The position numbers were made by a program, and so were the translations under genes. From Nemophila menziesii (taxonomy: Eukaryota > Streptophyta > Magnoliopsida > Boraginales > Hydrophyllaceae): DNA of 64,000 nucleotides. Of the stretch, positions 24,901 through 36,110 are shown piece by piece (the first letter of the stretch is position 1; every line of letters begins with the position of its first letter). The notes below the pieces were generated by a model, which was not told the origin of the DNA, made no database searches, and saw nothing but the letters and a program-made list of their open reading frames with translations. The stretch is from positions 62,001 through 126,000 of the forward strand of contig JARWIR010000174.1 in the NCBI GenBank assembly GCA_029959085.1. Reading direction: 5' to 3'.

Positions 24901-26975
24901 CGTTGGGCCTTCTGGGACCGACAGATAGCTTCGCCATCTAAGATGATCTGTTTTACGTGTTGAGATGTGTTTAATTGACTTTTAGGTTGTTTTTAATATT
25001 CTATTTTAGGATATCGTATTTTGGCTCAGTTAGGGTTTTACCAACCGTAACATTCAACCCTAATTTCTAAAGTATCTAACGTTATACCCTAAACCATAAA
25101 CACAAAACCTTAACCCTATAACCTACACCTAATCCATCACCATAAGCCCTAAATACTAACCATAAACTCTAACAATAAACCGTAACCAGAAACCCCAAAC
25201 CCTAAACACTAAACTTAATACCATAATCACATAACCTTAGTCAGTGAACCCTAACCATGGAAAGGATAATAACGTGAAGATTTTGGCTTGTTTCTATCAT
25301 CCAAACACGTTGCAAACCGTTTTTAAGGTTTTTGAAGTTCCCCGAAGGATTTCTGCTAACTTTCGCATACTTTCTCAGAATGGGGCACATAATATTTGTT
25401 TTTTGAGTGCGTTGGGCCTTCTGGGACCGACAGATAGCTTCGCCATCTAAGATGATCTGTTTTACGTGTTGAGATGTGTTTAATTGACTTTTAGGTTGTT
25501 TTTAATATTCTATTTTAGGATATCGTATTTTGGCTCAGTTAGGGTTTTACCAACCGTAACATTCAACCCTAATTTCTAATGTCTCTAACGTTATACCCTA
25601 AACCATAAACACAAAACCTTAACCCTATAACCTACACCTAATCCATCACCATAAGCCCTAAATACTAACCATAAACTCTAACAATAAACCGTAACCAGAA
25701 ACCCCAAACCCTAAACACTAAACCTTATACCCTAATCCAAAAACCTTAGTCACTGTACCCTAACCATGGATATGATAATAACGTTAAGATTTTGGCTTGT
25801 TTCTATCATCCAAACACGTTGCAAACCGTTTTTAAGGTTTTTGAAGTTCCCCGAAGGATTTCTGCTAACTTTCGCATACTATCTCCGAATGGGGCACATA
25901 ATTTTTGTTTTTTGAGTGCGTTAGGCCTTCTGGGACCGACAGATGGCTTCACCATCTAAGATGATCTGTTTTACGTGTTGAGATGTGTTTTATTGACTTT
26001 TAGGTTGTTTTTAATATTCTATTTTAGGATATCGTATTTTGGCTCAGTTAGGGTTTTACCAACCGTAACATTCAACCCTAATTTCTAAATCTCTAACGTC
26101 ATACCCTAAACCATAAACACAAAACCTTAACCCTATAACCTACACCTAATCCATCACCATAAGCCCTAAATACTAACCATAAACTCTAACCATAAACCGT
26201 AACCAGAAACCCCATACCCTAAACACCAAACCTTATACCCTAATCCAAAAACCTTAGTCACTGTACCCTAACTATGGATATGATAATAACGTGAAGATTT
26301 TGGCTTGTTTCTATCATCCAAACGCTTTGCAAACCGTTTTTAAGGTTTTTGAAGTTCCCCGAAGAATTTTTGCTACTTTCGCATACTTTCTCAGAATGGG
26401 ACACATAATATATGTTTTTTGAGTGCGTTGGGCCTTCTGGGACCGACAGATAGCTTCGCCATCTAAGATGATCTGTTTTACGTGTTGAGATGTGTTTAAT
26501 TGACTTTTAGGTTGTTTTTAATATTCTATTTTAGGATATCGTATTTTGGCTCAGTTAGGGTTTTACCAACCGTAACATTCAACCCTAATTTCTAAAGTAT
26601 CTAACGTTATACCCTAAACCATAAACACAAAACCTTAACCCTATAACCTACACCTAATCCATCACCATAAGCCCTAAATACTAACCATAAACTCTAACAA
26701 TAAACCGTAACCAGAAACCCCAAACCCTAAACACTAAACCTAATACCATAATCACATAACCTTAGTCAGTGAACCCTAACCATGGAAAGGATAATAACGT
26801 GAAGATTTTGGCTTGTTTCTATCATCCAAACACGTTGCAAACCGTTTTTAAGGTTTTTGAAGTTCCCCGAAGTTTTTCTGCTAACTTTCACATAATTTCT
26901 CAGAATGGGGCACATAATATTTGTTTTTTGAGTGCGTTGGGCCTTTTGGGACCGCCAGATAGCTTCGCCGTCTAA
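21902..26975. repeat. HOR block DEAB-CAB-CA + B/D hybrid (10 monomers)
   Basis: Starts: D 21902, E 22401, A 22910, B 23417, C 23926, A 24435, B 24942, C 25451, A 25960, B/D 26467. D-E-A-B repeats the unit 3040 bp upstream and shares its rare ccctatac change (t at 23680). The A at 22910 has a private gaagaatttgg. The final monomer ends the A-B-C regime and leads into the right-hand HOR families. Confidence 0.88.
26467..26975. repeat. B/D hybrid or undeleted D ancestor (509 bp)
   Basis: The first part is B-type (gtcagtgaaccct, gtttctatcatcc), but from about 26873 it is D-type: tttttctgctaactttcacat, gccttttgggaccgccag and cgccgtctaa. Unlike every true D it keeps both GAAG copies (26859-26862 and 26869-26872), so it lacks the 10-bp deletion. 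It is either the product of a crossover placed on the GAAG microhomology, or a descendant of D before deletion. It also has a private cataatttctc. Confidence 0.75.
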
Positions 26976-27483
26976 GATGATCTGATTTACGTGTTGAGAT
27001 GTGTTTTATTGACTTTTAGGTTGTTTTTAATATTCTATTTTAGGATATCGTATATTGGCTCAGTTAGGGTTTTATCAACCGTAACATTCAACCCTAATTT
27101 CTAAAGTCTCTAACGTTATACCCTAAACCATAAACACAAAACCTTAACCCTATAACCTACACCTAATCCATCACCATAAGCCCTAAATACTAACCATAAA
27201 CTCTAACCATAAACCGTAACCAGAAACCCCATACCCTAAACACTAAACCTTATACCCTAATCCAAAAACCTTAATCAGTGTACCCTAACTATGGATATGA
27301 TAATAAGGTGAAGATTTTGGCTTGTTTATATCATCCAAACACTTTGCAAACCGTTTTTAAGGTTTTTGAAGTTCCCCGAAGAATTTTTGCTACTTTCGCA
27401 TACTTTCTCAGAATGGGACACATAATATATGTTTTTTGAGTGCGTTGGGCCTTCTGGGACCGACAGATCGCTTCGCCATCTAA
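26976..27483. repeat. Type F monomer (reference copy, 508 bp)
   Basis: Type F has the E-type head (gatgatctgatttacg, cgtatattggctc, ttttatcaacc), then A-like text: ctctaaccataaac, ccccataccctaaacac, ccttaatcagtgtaccctaactatgg, gataataaggtgaag, aacactttgc, gaagaatttttgctac, gggacac, and a distinctive agatcgcttcgccatct. It always follows D or a B/D hybrid except at 39670, where it follows C and its first bases are C-like (gatctgttttacg). Other copies start at 29000, 33057, 39670, 45759, 48802, 51844, 55394, 58436 and 62493. Confidence 0.88.
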
Positions 27484-28500
27484 GATGATCGGTTTTACGT
27501 GTTGAGATGTGTTTAATTGACTTTTAGGTTGTTTTTAATATTCTATTTTAGGATATCGTATTTTGGCTCAGTTAGGGTTTTACCAACCGTAACATTCAAC
27601 CCTAATTTCTAAAGTCTCTAACGTTATACCCTAAACCCTAAACACAAAACCTTAACCCTATAACCTACACCTAATCCATCACCACAAGCCCTAAATACTA
27701 ACCATAAACTCTAACAATAAACCGTAACCAGAAACCCCAAACCCTAAACACTAAACCTTATACCCTAATCCAAAAACCTTAGTCACTGTACCCTAACCAT
27801 GGATATGATAATAACGTTAAGATTTTTGCTTGTTTCTATCATCCAAACACGTTGCAAACCGTTTTTAAGGTTTTTGAAGTTCCCCGAAGGATTTCTGCTA
27901 ACTTTCGCATACTATCTCAGAATGGGGCACATAATATTTGTTTTTTGAGTGCGTTAGGCCTTCTGGGACCGACAGATGGCTTCACCATCTAAGATGATCT
28001 GTTTTACGTGTTGAGATGTGTTTTATTGACTTTTAGGTTGTTTTTAATATTCTATTTTAGGATATCGTATTTTGGCTCAGTTAGGGTTTTACCAACCGTA
28101 ACATTCAACCCTAATTTCTAAATCTCTAACGTTATACCCTAAACCATAAACACAAAACCTTAACCATATAACCTACACCTAATCCATCACCATAAGGCCT
28201 AAATACTAACCATAAACTCTAACAATAAACCGTAACCAGAAACCCCAAACCCTAAACACTAAACCTTATACAATAATCCAAAAACCTTAATCAGTGTACC
28301 CTAACTATGGGTATGATAATAACGTGAAGATTTTGGCTTGTTTCTATCATCCAAACACTTTGCAAACCGTTTTTAAGGTTTTTGAAGTTCCCCGAAGAAT
28401 TTTTGCTACTTTCGCATACTTTCTCAGAATGGGACACATAATATATGTTTTTTGAGTGCGTTTGGGCCTTCTGGGACCGAAAGATGGCTTCGCCATCTAA
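26976..28500. repeat. HOR block FGH (3 monomers)
   Basis: Starts: F 26976, G 27484, H 27993. This is the first appearance of the right-hand families. G has gatcggttttacg and gatttttgctt as private changes. H has one extra T in gtgcgtttgggcc, making it 508 rather than 507 bp, and ttatacaataatcc. Confidence 0.88.
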
Positions 28501-30017
28501 GATGATCTGTTTTACGTGTTGAAATGTGTTTTATTGACTTTTAGGTTGTTTTTAATATTCTATTTTAGGATATCGTATTTTGGCTCAGTTAGGGTTTTAC
28601 CAACCGTAACATTCAACAATAATTTCTAAAGTCTCTAACGTTATACCCTAAACCATAAACACAAAACCTTAACCCTATAACCTACACCTAATCCATCACC
28701 ATAAGCCCTAAATACTAACCATAAACTCTAACAATAAACCGTAACCAGAAACCCCAAACCCTAAACACTAAACCTCATACCATAATCACATAACCTTAGT
28801 CACTGAACCCTAACCATGGAAAGGATAATAACGTGAAGATTTTGGCTTGTTTTTATCATCCAAACACGTTGCAAACCGTTTTTAAGGTTTTTGAAGTTTT
28901 TCTGCTAATTTTCACATACTTTCTCAGAATAGGGCACATAATATTTGTTTTTTGAGTGCGTTGGGCCTTTTGGGACCGCCAGATAGCTTCGCCGTCTAAG
29001 ATGATCTGATTTACGTGTTGAGATGTGTTTTATTGACTTTTAGGTTGTTTTTAATATTCTATTTTAGGATATCGTATATTGGCTCAGTTAGGGTTTTATC
29101 AACCGTAACATTCAACCCTAATTTCTAAAGTCTCTAACGTTATACCCTAAACCATAAACACAAAACCTTAACCCTATAACCTACACCTAATCCATCACCA
29201 TAAGCCCTAAATACTAACCATAAACTCTAACCATAAACCGTAACCAGAAACCCCATACCCTAAACTCTAAACCTTATACCCTAATCCAAAAACCTTAATC
29301 AGTGTACCCTAACTATGGATATGATAATAAGGTGAAGATTTTGGCTTGTTTCTATCATCCAAACACTTTGCAAACCGTTTTTAAGGTTTTTGAAGTTCCC
29401 CGAAGAATTTTTGCTAATTTTGCATACTTTCTCAGAATGGGACACATAATATATGTTTTTTGAGTGCGTTGGGCCTTCTGGGACCGACAGATCGCTTCGC
29501 CATCTAAGATGATCTGTTTTACGTGTTGAGATGTGTTTAATTGACTTTTAGGTTGTTTTTAATATTCTATTTTAGGATATCGTATTTTGGCTCAGTTAGG
29601 GTTTTACCAACCGTAACATTCAACCCTAATTTCTAAAGTTTCTAACGTTATACCCTAAACCCTAAACACAAAACCTTAACCCTATAACATACACCTAATC
29701 CATCACCACAAGCCCTAAATACTAACCATAAACTCTAACAATAAACCGTAACCAGAAACCCCAAACCCTAAACACTAAACCTTATACCCTAATCCAAAAA
29801 CCTTAGTCACTGTACCCTAACCATGGATATGATAATAACGTTAAGATTTTGGCTTGTTTCTATCATCCAAACACGTTGCAAACCGTTTTTAAGGTTTTTT
29901 GAAGTTCCCCGAAGGATTTCTGCTAACTTTCGCATACTATCTCAGAATGGGGCACATAATATTTGTTTTTTGAGTGCGTTAGGCCTTCTGGGACCGACAG
30001 ATGGCTTCACCATCTAA

Positions 30018-30524
30018 GATGATCTGTTTTACGTGTTGAGATGTGTTTTATTGACTTTTAGGTTGTTTTTAATATTCTATTTTAGGATATCGTATTTTGG
30101 CTCAGTTAGGGTTTTACCAACCGTAACATTCAACCCTAATTTCTAAATCTCTAACGTTATACCCTAAACCATAAACACAAAACCTTAACCATATAACCTA
30201 CACCTAATCCATCACCATAAGGCCTAAATACTAACCATAAACTCTAACAATAAACCGTAACCAGAAACCCCAAACCCTAAACACTAAACCTTATACCATA
30301 ATCCAAAAACCTTAATCAGTGTACCCTAACTATGGGTATGATAATAACGTGAAGATTTTGGCTTGTTTCTATCATCCAAACACTTTGCAAACCGTTTTTA
30401 AGGTTTTTGAAGTTCCCCGAAGAATTTTTGCTACTTTCGCATACTTTCTCAGAATGGGACACATAATATATGTTTTTTGAGTGCGTTGGGCCTTCTGGGA
30501 CCGAAAGATGGCTTCGCCATCTAA
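30018..30524. repeat. Type H monomer (reference copy, 507 bp)
   Basis: Type H has ttctaaatctctaacgtt, ccttaaccatataacc, cataaggcctaaat, ccccaaaccctaaac, ttataccataatcc, cagtgtaccctaactatgggtatg, gtgaag, aacactttgc, gaagaatttttgctac, gggacac and gaccgaaagatggcttcgccatct. The tail forms a perfect 7-bp hairpin, agatggc at 30506-30512 and gccatct at 30516-30522, with a ttc loop. Other copies start at 27993, 32051, 34078, 40687, 41703, 53370 and 59962. In two of them (40687, 41703) the tail reads gggacagaaag. Confidence 0.87.
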
Positions 30525-31032
30525 GATGATCTGTTTTACGTGTTGAGATGTGTTTTATTGACTTTTAGGTTGTTTTTAATATTCTATTTTAGGATATCGT
30601 ATTTTGGCTCTATTAGGGTTTTACCAACCGTAACATTCAACCCTAATTTCTAAAGTCTCTAACGTTATACCCTAAACCATAAACACAAAACCTTAACCCT
30701 ATAACCTACACCTAATCCATCACCATAAGCCCTAAATACTAACCATAAACTCTAACCATAAACCGTAACCAGAAACCCCATACCCTAAACACTAAACCTT
30801 ATACCCTAATCCAAAAACCTTAATCAGTGTACCCTAACTATGGATATGATAATAAGGTGAAGATTTTGGCTTGTTTCTATCATCCAAACACTTTGCAAAC
30901 CGTTTTTAAGGTTTTTGAAGTTCCCCGAAGAATTTTTGCTACTTTCGCATACTTTCTCAGAATGGGACACATAATATATGTTTTTTGAGTGCGTTGGGCC
31001 TTCTGGGACCGAAAGATGGCTTCGCCATCTAA
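30525..31032. repeat. Type I monomer (reference copy, 508 bp)
   Basis: Type I has ggctctattagggtttt in place of ggctcagttaggg, an F-like middle (ctctaaccata, ccccataccc, aatcagtgtaccctaactatgg, aaggtgaag) and the H tail (gaccgaaagatggcttcgccatct). I find two copies, at 30525 and 34585. Its head also appears joined to J tails at 37127, 41194, 42210, 43735, 53877 and 60469, as if I and J had been fused into one monomer by exchange. Confidence 0.85.
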
Positions 31033-31541
31033 GATGATCTGTTTTACGTGTTGAGATGTGTTTTATTGACTTTTAGGTTGTTTTTAATATTCTATTTTAG
31101 GATATCGTATTTTGGCTCAGTTAGGGTTTTACCAACCGTAACATTCAACCCTAATTTCTAAAGTCTCTAACGTTATACCCTAAACCATAAACACAAAACC
31201 TTAACCCTATAACCTACACCTAATCCATCACCATAAGCCCTAAATACTAACCATAAACTCTAACAATAAACCGTAACCAGAAACCCAAAACCCTAAACAC
31301 TAAACCTTTATACCATAATCACATAACCTTAGTCACTGAACCCTAACCATGGAAAGGATAATAACGTGAAGATTTTGGCTTGTTTTTATCATCCAAACAC
31401 GTTGCAAACCGTTTTTAAGGTTTTTGAAGTTCCCCGAAGAATTTTTGCTACTTTCGCATACTTTCTCAGAATGGGACACATAATATATGTTTTTTGAGTG
31501 CGTTGGGCCTTCTGGGACCGACATATAGCTTCGCCATCTAA
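31033..31541. repeat. Type J monomer (reference copy, 509 bp)
   Basis: Type J has aaacctttataccataatcac (one extra T), cactgaaccctaaccatgg, gtttttatcatcc, gaagaatttttgctac, gggacacataatatatg and gaccgacatatagcttcgcc. The change cagat to catat creates an ATG on the minus strand at 31524, opening a 63-codon frame back to 31333. The same frame recurs at 35393-35584, 37427-37618, 41494-41685, 42510-42701, 44035-44226 and 60769-60960. I do not take it as a gene. The monomer after J usually starts acgttttgag instead of acgtgttgag. Confidence 0.86.
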
Positions 31542-32557
31542 GATGATCTGTTTTACGTTTTGAGATGTGTTTAATTGACTTTTAGGTTGTTTTTAATATT
31601 CTATTTTAGGATATCGTATTTTGGCTCAGTTAGGGTTTTACCAACCGTAACATTCAACCCTAATTTCTAAAGTCTCTAACGTTATACCCTAAACCATAAA
31701 CACAAAACCTTAACCCTATAACCTACACCTAATCCATCACCATAAGCCCTAAATACTAACCATAAACTCTAACAATAAACCGTAACCAGAAACCCCAAAC
31801 CCTAAACACTAAACCTTATACCCTAATCCAAAAACCTTAGTCACTGTACCCTAACCATGGATATGATAATAACGTTAAGATTTTGGCTTGTTTCTATCAT
31901 CCAAACACGTTGCAAACCGTTTTTAAGGTTTTTGAAGTTCCCCGAAGGATTTCTGCTAACTTTCGCATACTATCTCAGAATGGGGCACATAATATTTGTT
32001 TTTTGAGTGCGTTAGGCCTTCTGGGACCGACAGATGGCTTCACCATCTAAGATGATCTGTTTTACGTGTTGAGATGTGTTTTATTGACTTTTAGGTTGTT
32101 TTTAATATTCTATTTTAGGATATCGTATTTTGGCTCAGTTAGGGTTTTACCAACCGTAACATTCAACCCTAATTTCTAAATCTCTAACGTTATACCCTAA
32201 ACCATAAACACAAAACCTTAACCATATAACCTACACCTAATCCATCACCATAAGGCCTAAATACTAACCATAAACTCTAACAATAAACCGTAACCAGAAA
32301 CCCCAAACCCTAAACACTAAACCTTATACCATAATCCAAAAACCTTAATCAGTGTACCCTAACTATGGGTATGATAATAACGTGAAGATTTTGGCTTGTT
32401 TCTATCATCCAAACACTTTGCAAACCGTTTTTAAGGTTTTTGAAGTTCCCCGAAGAATTTTTGCTACTTTCGCATACTTTCTCAGAATGGGACACATAAT
32501 ATATGTTTTTTGAGTGCGTTGGGCCTTCTGGGACCGAAAGATGGCTTCGCCATCTAA

Positions 32558-35500
32558 GATGATCTGTTTTACGTGTTGAGATGTGTTTTATTGACTTTTA
32601 GGTTGTTTTTAATATTCTATTTTAGGATATCGTATTTTGGCTCAGTTAGGGTTTTACCAACCGTAACATTCAACAATAATTTCTAAAGTCTCTAACGTTA
32701 TACCCTAAACCATAAACACAAAACCTTAACCCTATAACCTACACCTAATCCATCACCATAAGCCCTAAATACTAACCATAAACTCTAACAATAAACCGTA
32801 ACCAGAAACCCCAAACCCTAAACACTAAACCTCATACCATAATCACATAACCTTAGTCACTGAACCCTAACCATGGAAAGGATAATAACGTGAAGATTTT
32901 GGCTTGTTTTTATCATCCAAACACGTTGCAAACCGTTTTTACGGTTTTTGAAGTTTTTCTGCTAATTTTCACATACTTTCTCAGAATGGGGCACATAATA
33001 TTTGTTTTTTGAGTGCGTTGGGCCTTTTGGGACCGCCAGATAGCTTCGCCGTCTAAGATGATCTGATTTACGTGTTGAGATGTGTTTTATTGACTTTTAG
33101 GTTGTTTTTAATATTCTATTTTAGGATATCGTATATTGGCTCAGTTAGGGTTTTATCAACCGTAACATTCAACCCTAATTTCTAAAGTCTCTAACGTTAT
33201 ACCCTAAACCATAAACACAAAACCTTAACCCTATAACCTACACCTAATCCATCACCATAAGCCCTAAATACTAACCATAAACTCTAACCATAAACGGTAA
33301 CCAGAAACCCCATACCCTAAACACTAAACCTTATACCCTAATCCAAAAACCTTAATCATTGTACCCTAACTATGGATATGATAATAAGGTGAAGATTTTG
33401 GCTTGTTTCTATCATCCAAACACTTTGCAAACCGTTTTTAAGGTTTTTGAAGTTCCCCGAAGAATTTTTGCTACTTTCGCATACTTTCTCAGAATGGGAC
33501 ACATAATATATGTTTTTTGAGTGCGTTGGGCCTTCTGGGACCGACAGATCGCTTCGCCATCTAAGATGATCTGTTTTACGTGTTGAGATGTGTTTAATTG
33601 ACTTTTAGGTTGTTTTTAATATTCTATTTTAGGATATCGTATTTTGGCTCAGTTAGGGTTTTACCAACCGTAACATTCAACCCTAATTTCTAAAGTTTCT
33701 AACGTTATACCCTAAACCCTAAACACAAAACCTTAACCCTATAACCTACACCTAATCCATCACCACAAGCCCTAAATACTAACCATAAACTCTAACAATA
33801 AACCGTAACCAGAAACCCCAAACCCTAAACACTAAACCTTATACCCTAATCCAAAAACCTTAGTCACTGTACCCTAACCATGGATATGATAATAACGTTA
33901 AGATTTTGGCTTGTTTCTATCATCCAAACACGTTGCAAACCATTTTTTTTAAGGTTTTTTGAAGTTCCCCGAAGGATTTCTGCTAACTTTCGCATACTAT
34001 CTCAGAATGGGGCACATAATATTTGTTTTTTGAGTGCGTTAGGCCTTCTGGGACCGACAGATGGCTTCACCATCTAAGATGATCTGTTTTACGTGTTGAG
34101 ATGTGTTTTATTGACTTTTAGGTTGTTTTTAATATTCTATTTTAGGATATCGTATTTTGGCTCAGTTAGGGTTTTACCAACCGTAACATTCAACCCTAAT
34201 TTCTAAATCTCTAACGTTATACCCTAAACCATAAACACAAAACCTTAACCATATAACCTACACCTAATCCATCACCATAAGGCCTAAATACTAACCATAA
34301 ACTCTAACAATAAACCGTAACCAGAAACCCCAAACCCTAAACACTAAACCTTATACCATAATCCAAAAACCTTAATCAGTGTACCCTAACTATGGGTATG
34401 ATAATAACGTGAAGATTTTGGCTTGTTTCTATCATCCAAACACTTTGCAAACCGTTTTTAAGGTTTTTGAAGTTCCCCGAAGAATTTTTGCTACTTTCGC
34501 ATACTTTCTCAGAATGGGACACATAATATATGTTTTTTGAGTGCGTTGGGCCTTCTGGGACCGAAAGATGGCTTCGCCATCTAAGATGATCTGTTTTACG
34601 TGTTGAGATGTGTTTTATTGACTTTTAGGTTGTTTTTAATATTCTATTTTAGGATATCGTATTTTGGCTCTATTAGGGTTTTACCAACCGTAACATTCAA
34701 CCCTAATTTCTAAAGTCTCTAACGTTATACCCTAAACCATAAACACAAAACCTTAACCCTATAACCTACACCTAATCCATCACCATAAGCCCTAAATACT
34801 AACCATAAACTCTAACCATAAACCGTAACCAGAAACCCCATACCCTAAACACTAAACCTTATACCCTAATCCAAAAACCTTAATCAGTGTACCCTAACTA
34901 TGGATATGATAATAAGGTGAAGATTTTGGCTTGTTTCTATCATCCAAACACTTTGCAAACCGTTTTTAAGGTTTTTGAAGTTCCCCGAAGAATTTTTGCT
35001 ACTTTCGCATACTTTCTCAGAATGGGACACATAATATATGTTTTTTGAGTGCGTTGGGCCTTCTGGGACCGAAAGATGGCTTCGCCATCTAAGATGATCT
35101 GTTTTACGTGTTGAGATGTGTTTTATTGACTTTTAGGTTGTTTTTAATATTCTATTTTAGGATATCGTATTTTGGCTCAGTTAGGGTTTTACCAACCGTA
35201 ACATTCAACCCTAATTTCTAAAGTCTCTAACGTTATACCCTAAACCATAAACACAAAACCTTAACCCTATAACCTACACCTAATCCATCACCATAAGCCC
35301 TAAATACTAACCATAAACTCTAACAATAAACCGTAACCAGAAACCCCAAACCCTAAACACTAAACCTTTATACCATAATCACATAACCTTAGTCACTGAA
35401 CCCTAACCATGGAAAGGATAATAACGTGAAGATTTTGGCTTGTTTTTATCATCCAAACACGTTGCAAACCGTTTTTAAGGTTTTTGAAGTTCCCCGAAGA

Positions 35501-36110
35501 ATTTTTGCTACTTTCGCATACTTTCTCAGAATGGGACACATAATATATGTTTTTTGAGTGCGTTGGGCCTTCTGGGACCGACATATAGCTTCGCCATCTA
35601 AGATGATCTGTTTTACGTTTTGAGATGTGTTTAATTGACTTTTAGGTTGTTTTTAATATTCTATTTTAGGATATCGTATTTTGGCTCAGTTAGGGTTTTA
35701 CCAACCGTAACATTCAACCCTAATTTCTAAAGTCTCTAACGTTATACCCTAAACCATAAACACAAAACCTTAACCCTATAACCTACACCTAATCCATCAC
35801 CATAAGCCCTAAATACTAACCATAAACTCTAACAATAAACCGTAACCAGAAACCCCAAACCCTAAACACTAAACCTTATACCCTAATCCAAAAACCTTAG
35901 TCACTGTACCCTAACCATGGATATGATAATAACGTTAAGATTTTGGCTTGTTTCTATCATCCAAACACGTTGCAAACCGTTTTTAAGGTTTTTGAAGTTC
36001 CCCGAAGGATTTCTGCTAACTTTCGCATACTATCTCAGAATGGGGCACATAATTTTTGTTTTTTGAGTGCGTTAGGCCTTCTGGGACCGACAGATGGCTT
36101 CACCATCTAA
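32558..36110. repeat. Eight-monomer HOR, copy 2, DFGHIJC without the last H
   Basis: Starts: D 32558, F 33057, G 33565, H 34078, I 34585, J 35093, C 35602. It matches 28501-32050 monomer for monomer and shares gctaattttcacat in D and the extra T of aaggttttttgaag in G. G (33565) is 513 bp because a T5 run became T8 at 33943-33950. D has a private ttttacggttttt. The C ends with the left-region tail cataatttttg and leads into A instead of H. Confidence 0.88.

Larger units (their letters stand above)
28501..32557. repeat. Eight-monomer HOR DFGHIJCH, copy 1 (4057 bp)
   Basis: Starts: D 28501, F 29000, G 29508, H 30018, I 30525, J 31033, C 31542, H 32051. D has gctaattttcacat, and G has one extra T in aaggttttttgaag (length 510). 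Both marks recur in the next copy 4057 bp away, which supports one block duplication rather than independent assembly. J has gaaacccaaaaccc as a private change. Confidence 0.88.

Noticed and set aside
29823..30017. ATG-started 64- and 65-codon plus frames (also 33880-34077)
   Set aside because: They arise only because extra T bases in a homopolymer shift the frame in two G copies; other G and C copies stop earlier. This is a slippage by-product.
31333..31524. 63-codon minus-strand open frame in J monomers
   Set aside because: It is antisense to the same satellite segment, opened by one base change, with no domain or signal that I recognise and no conservation beyond copy identity.
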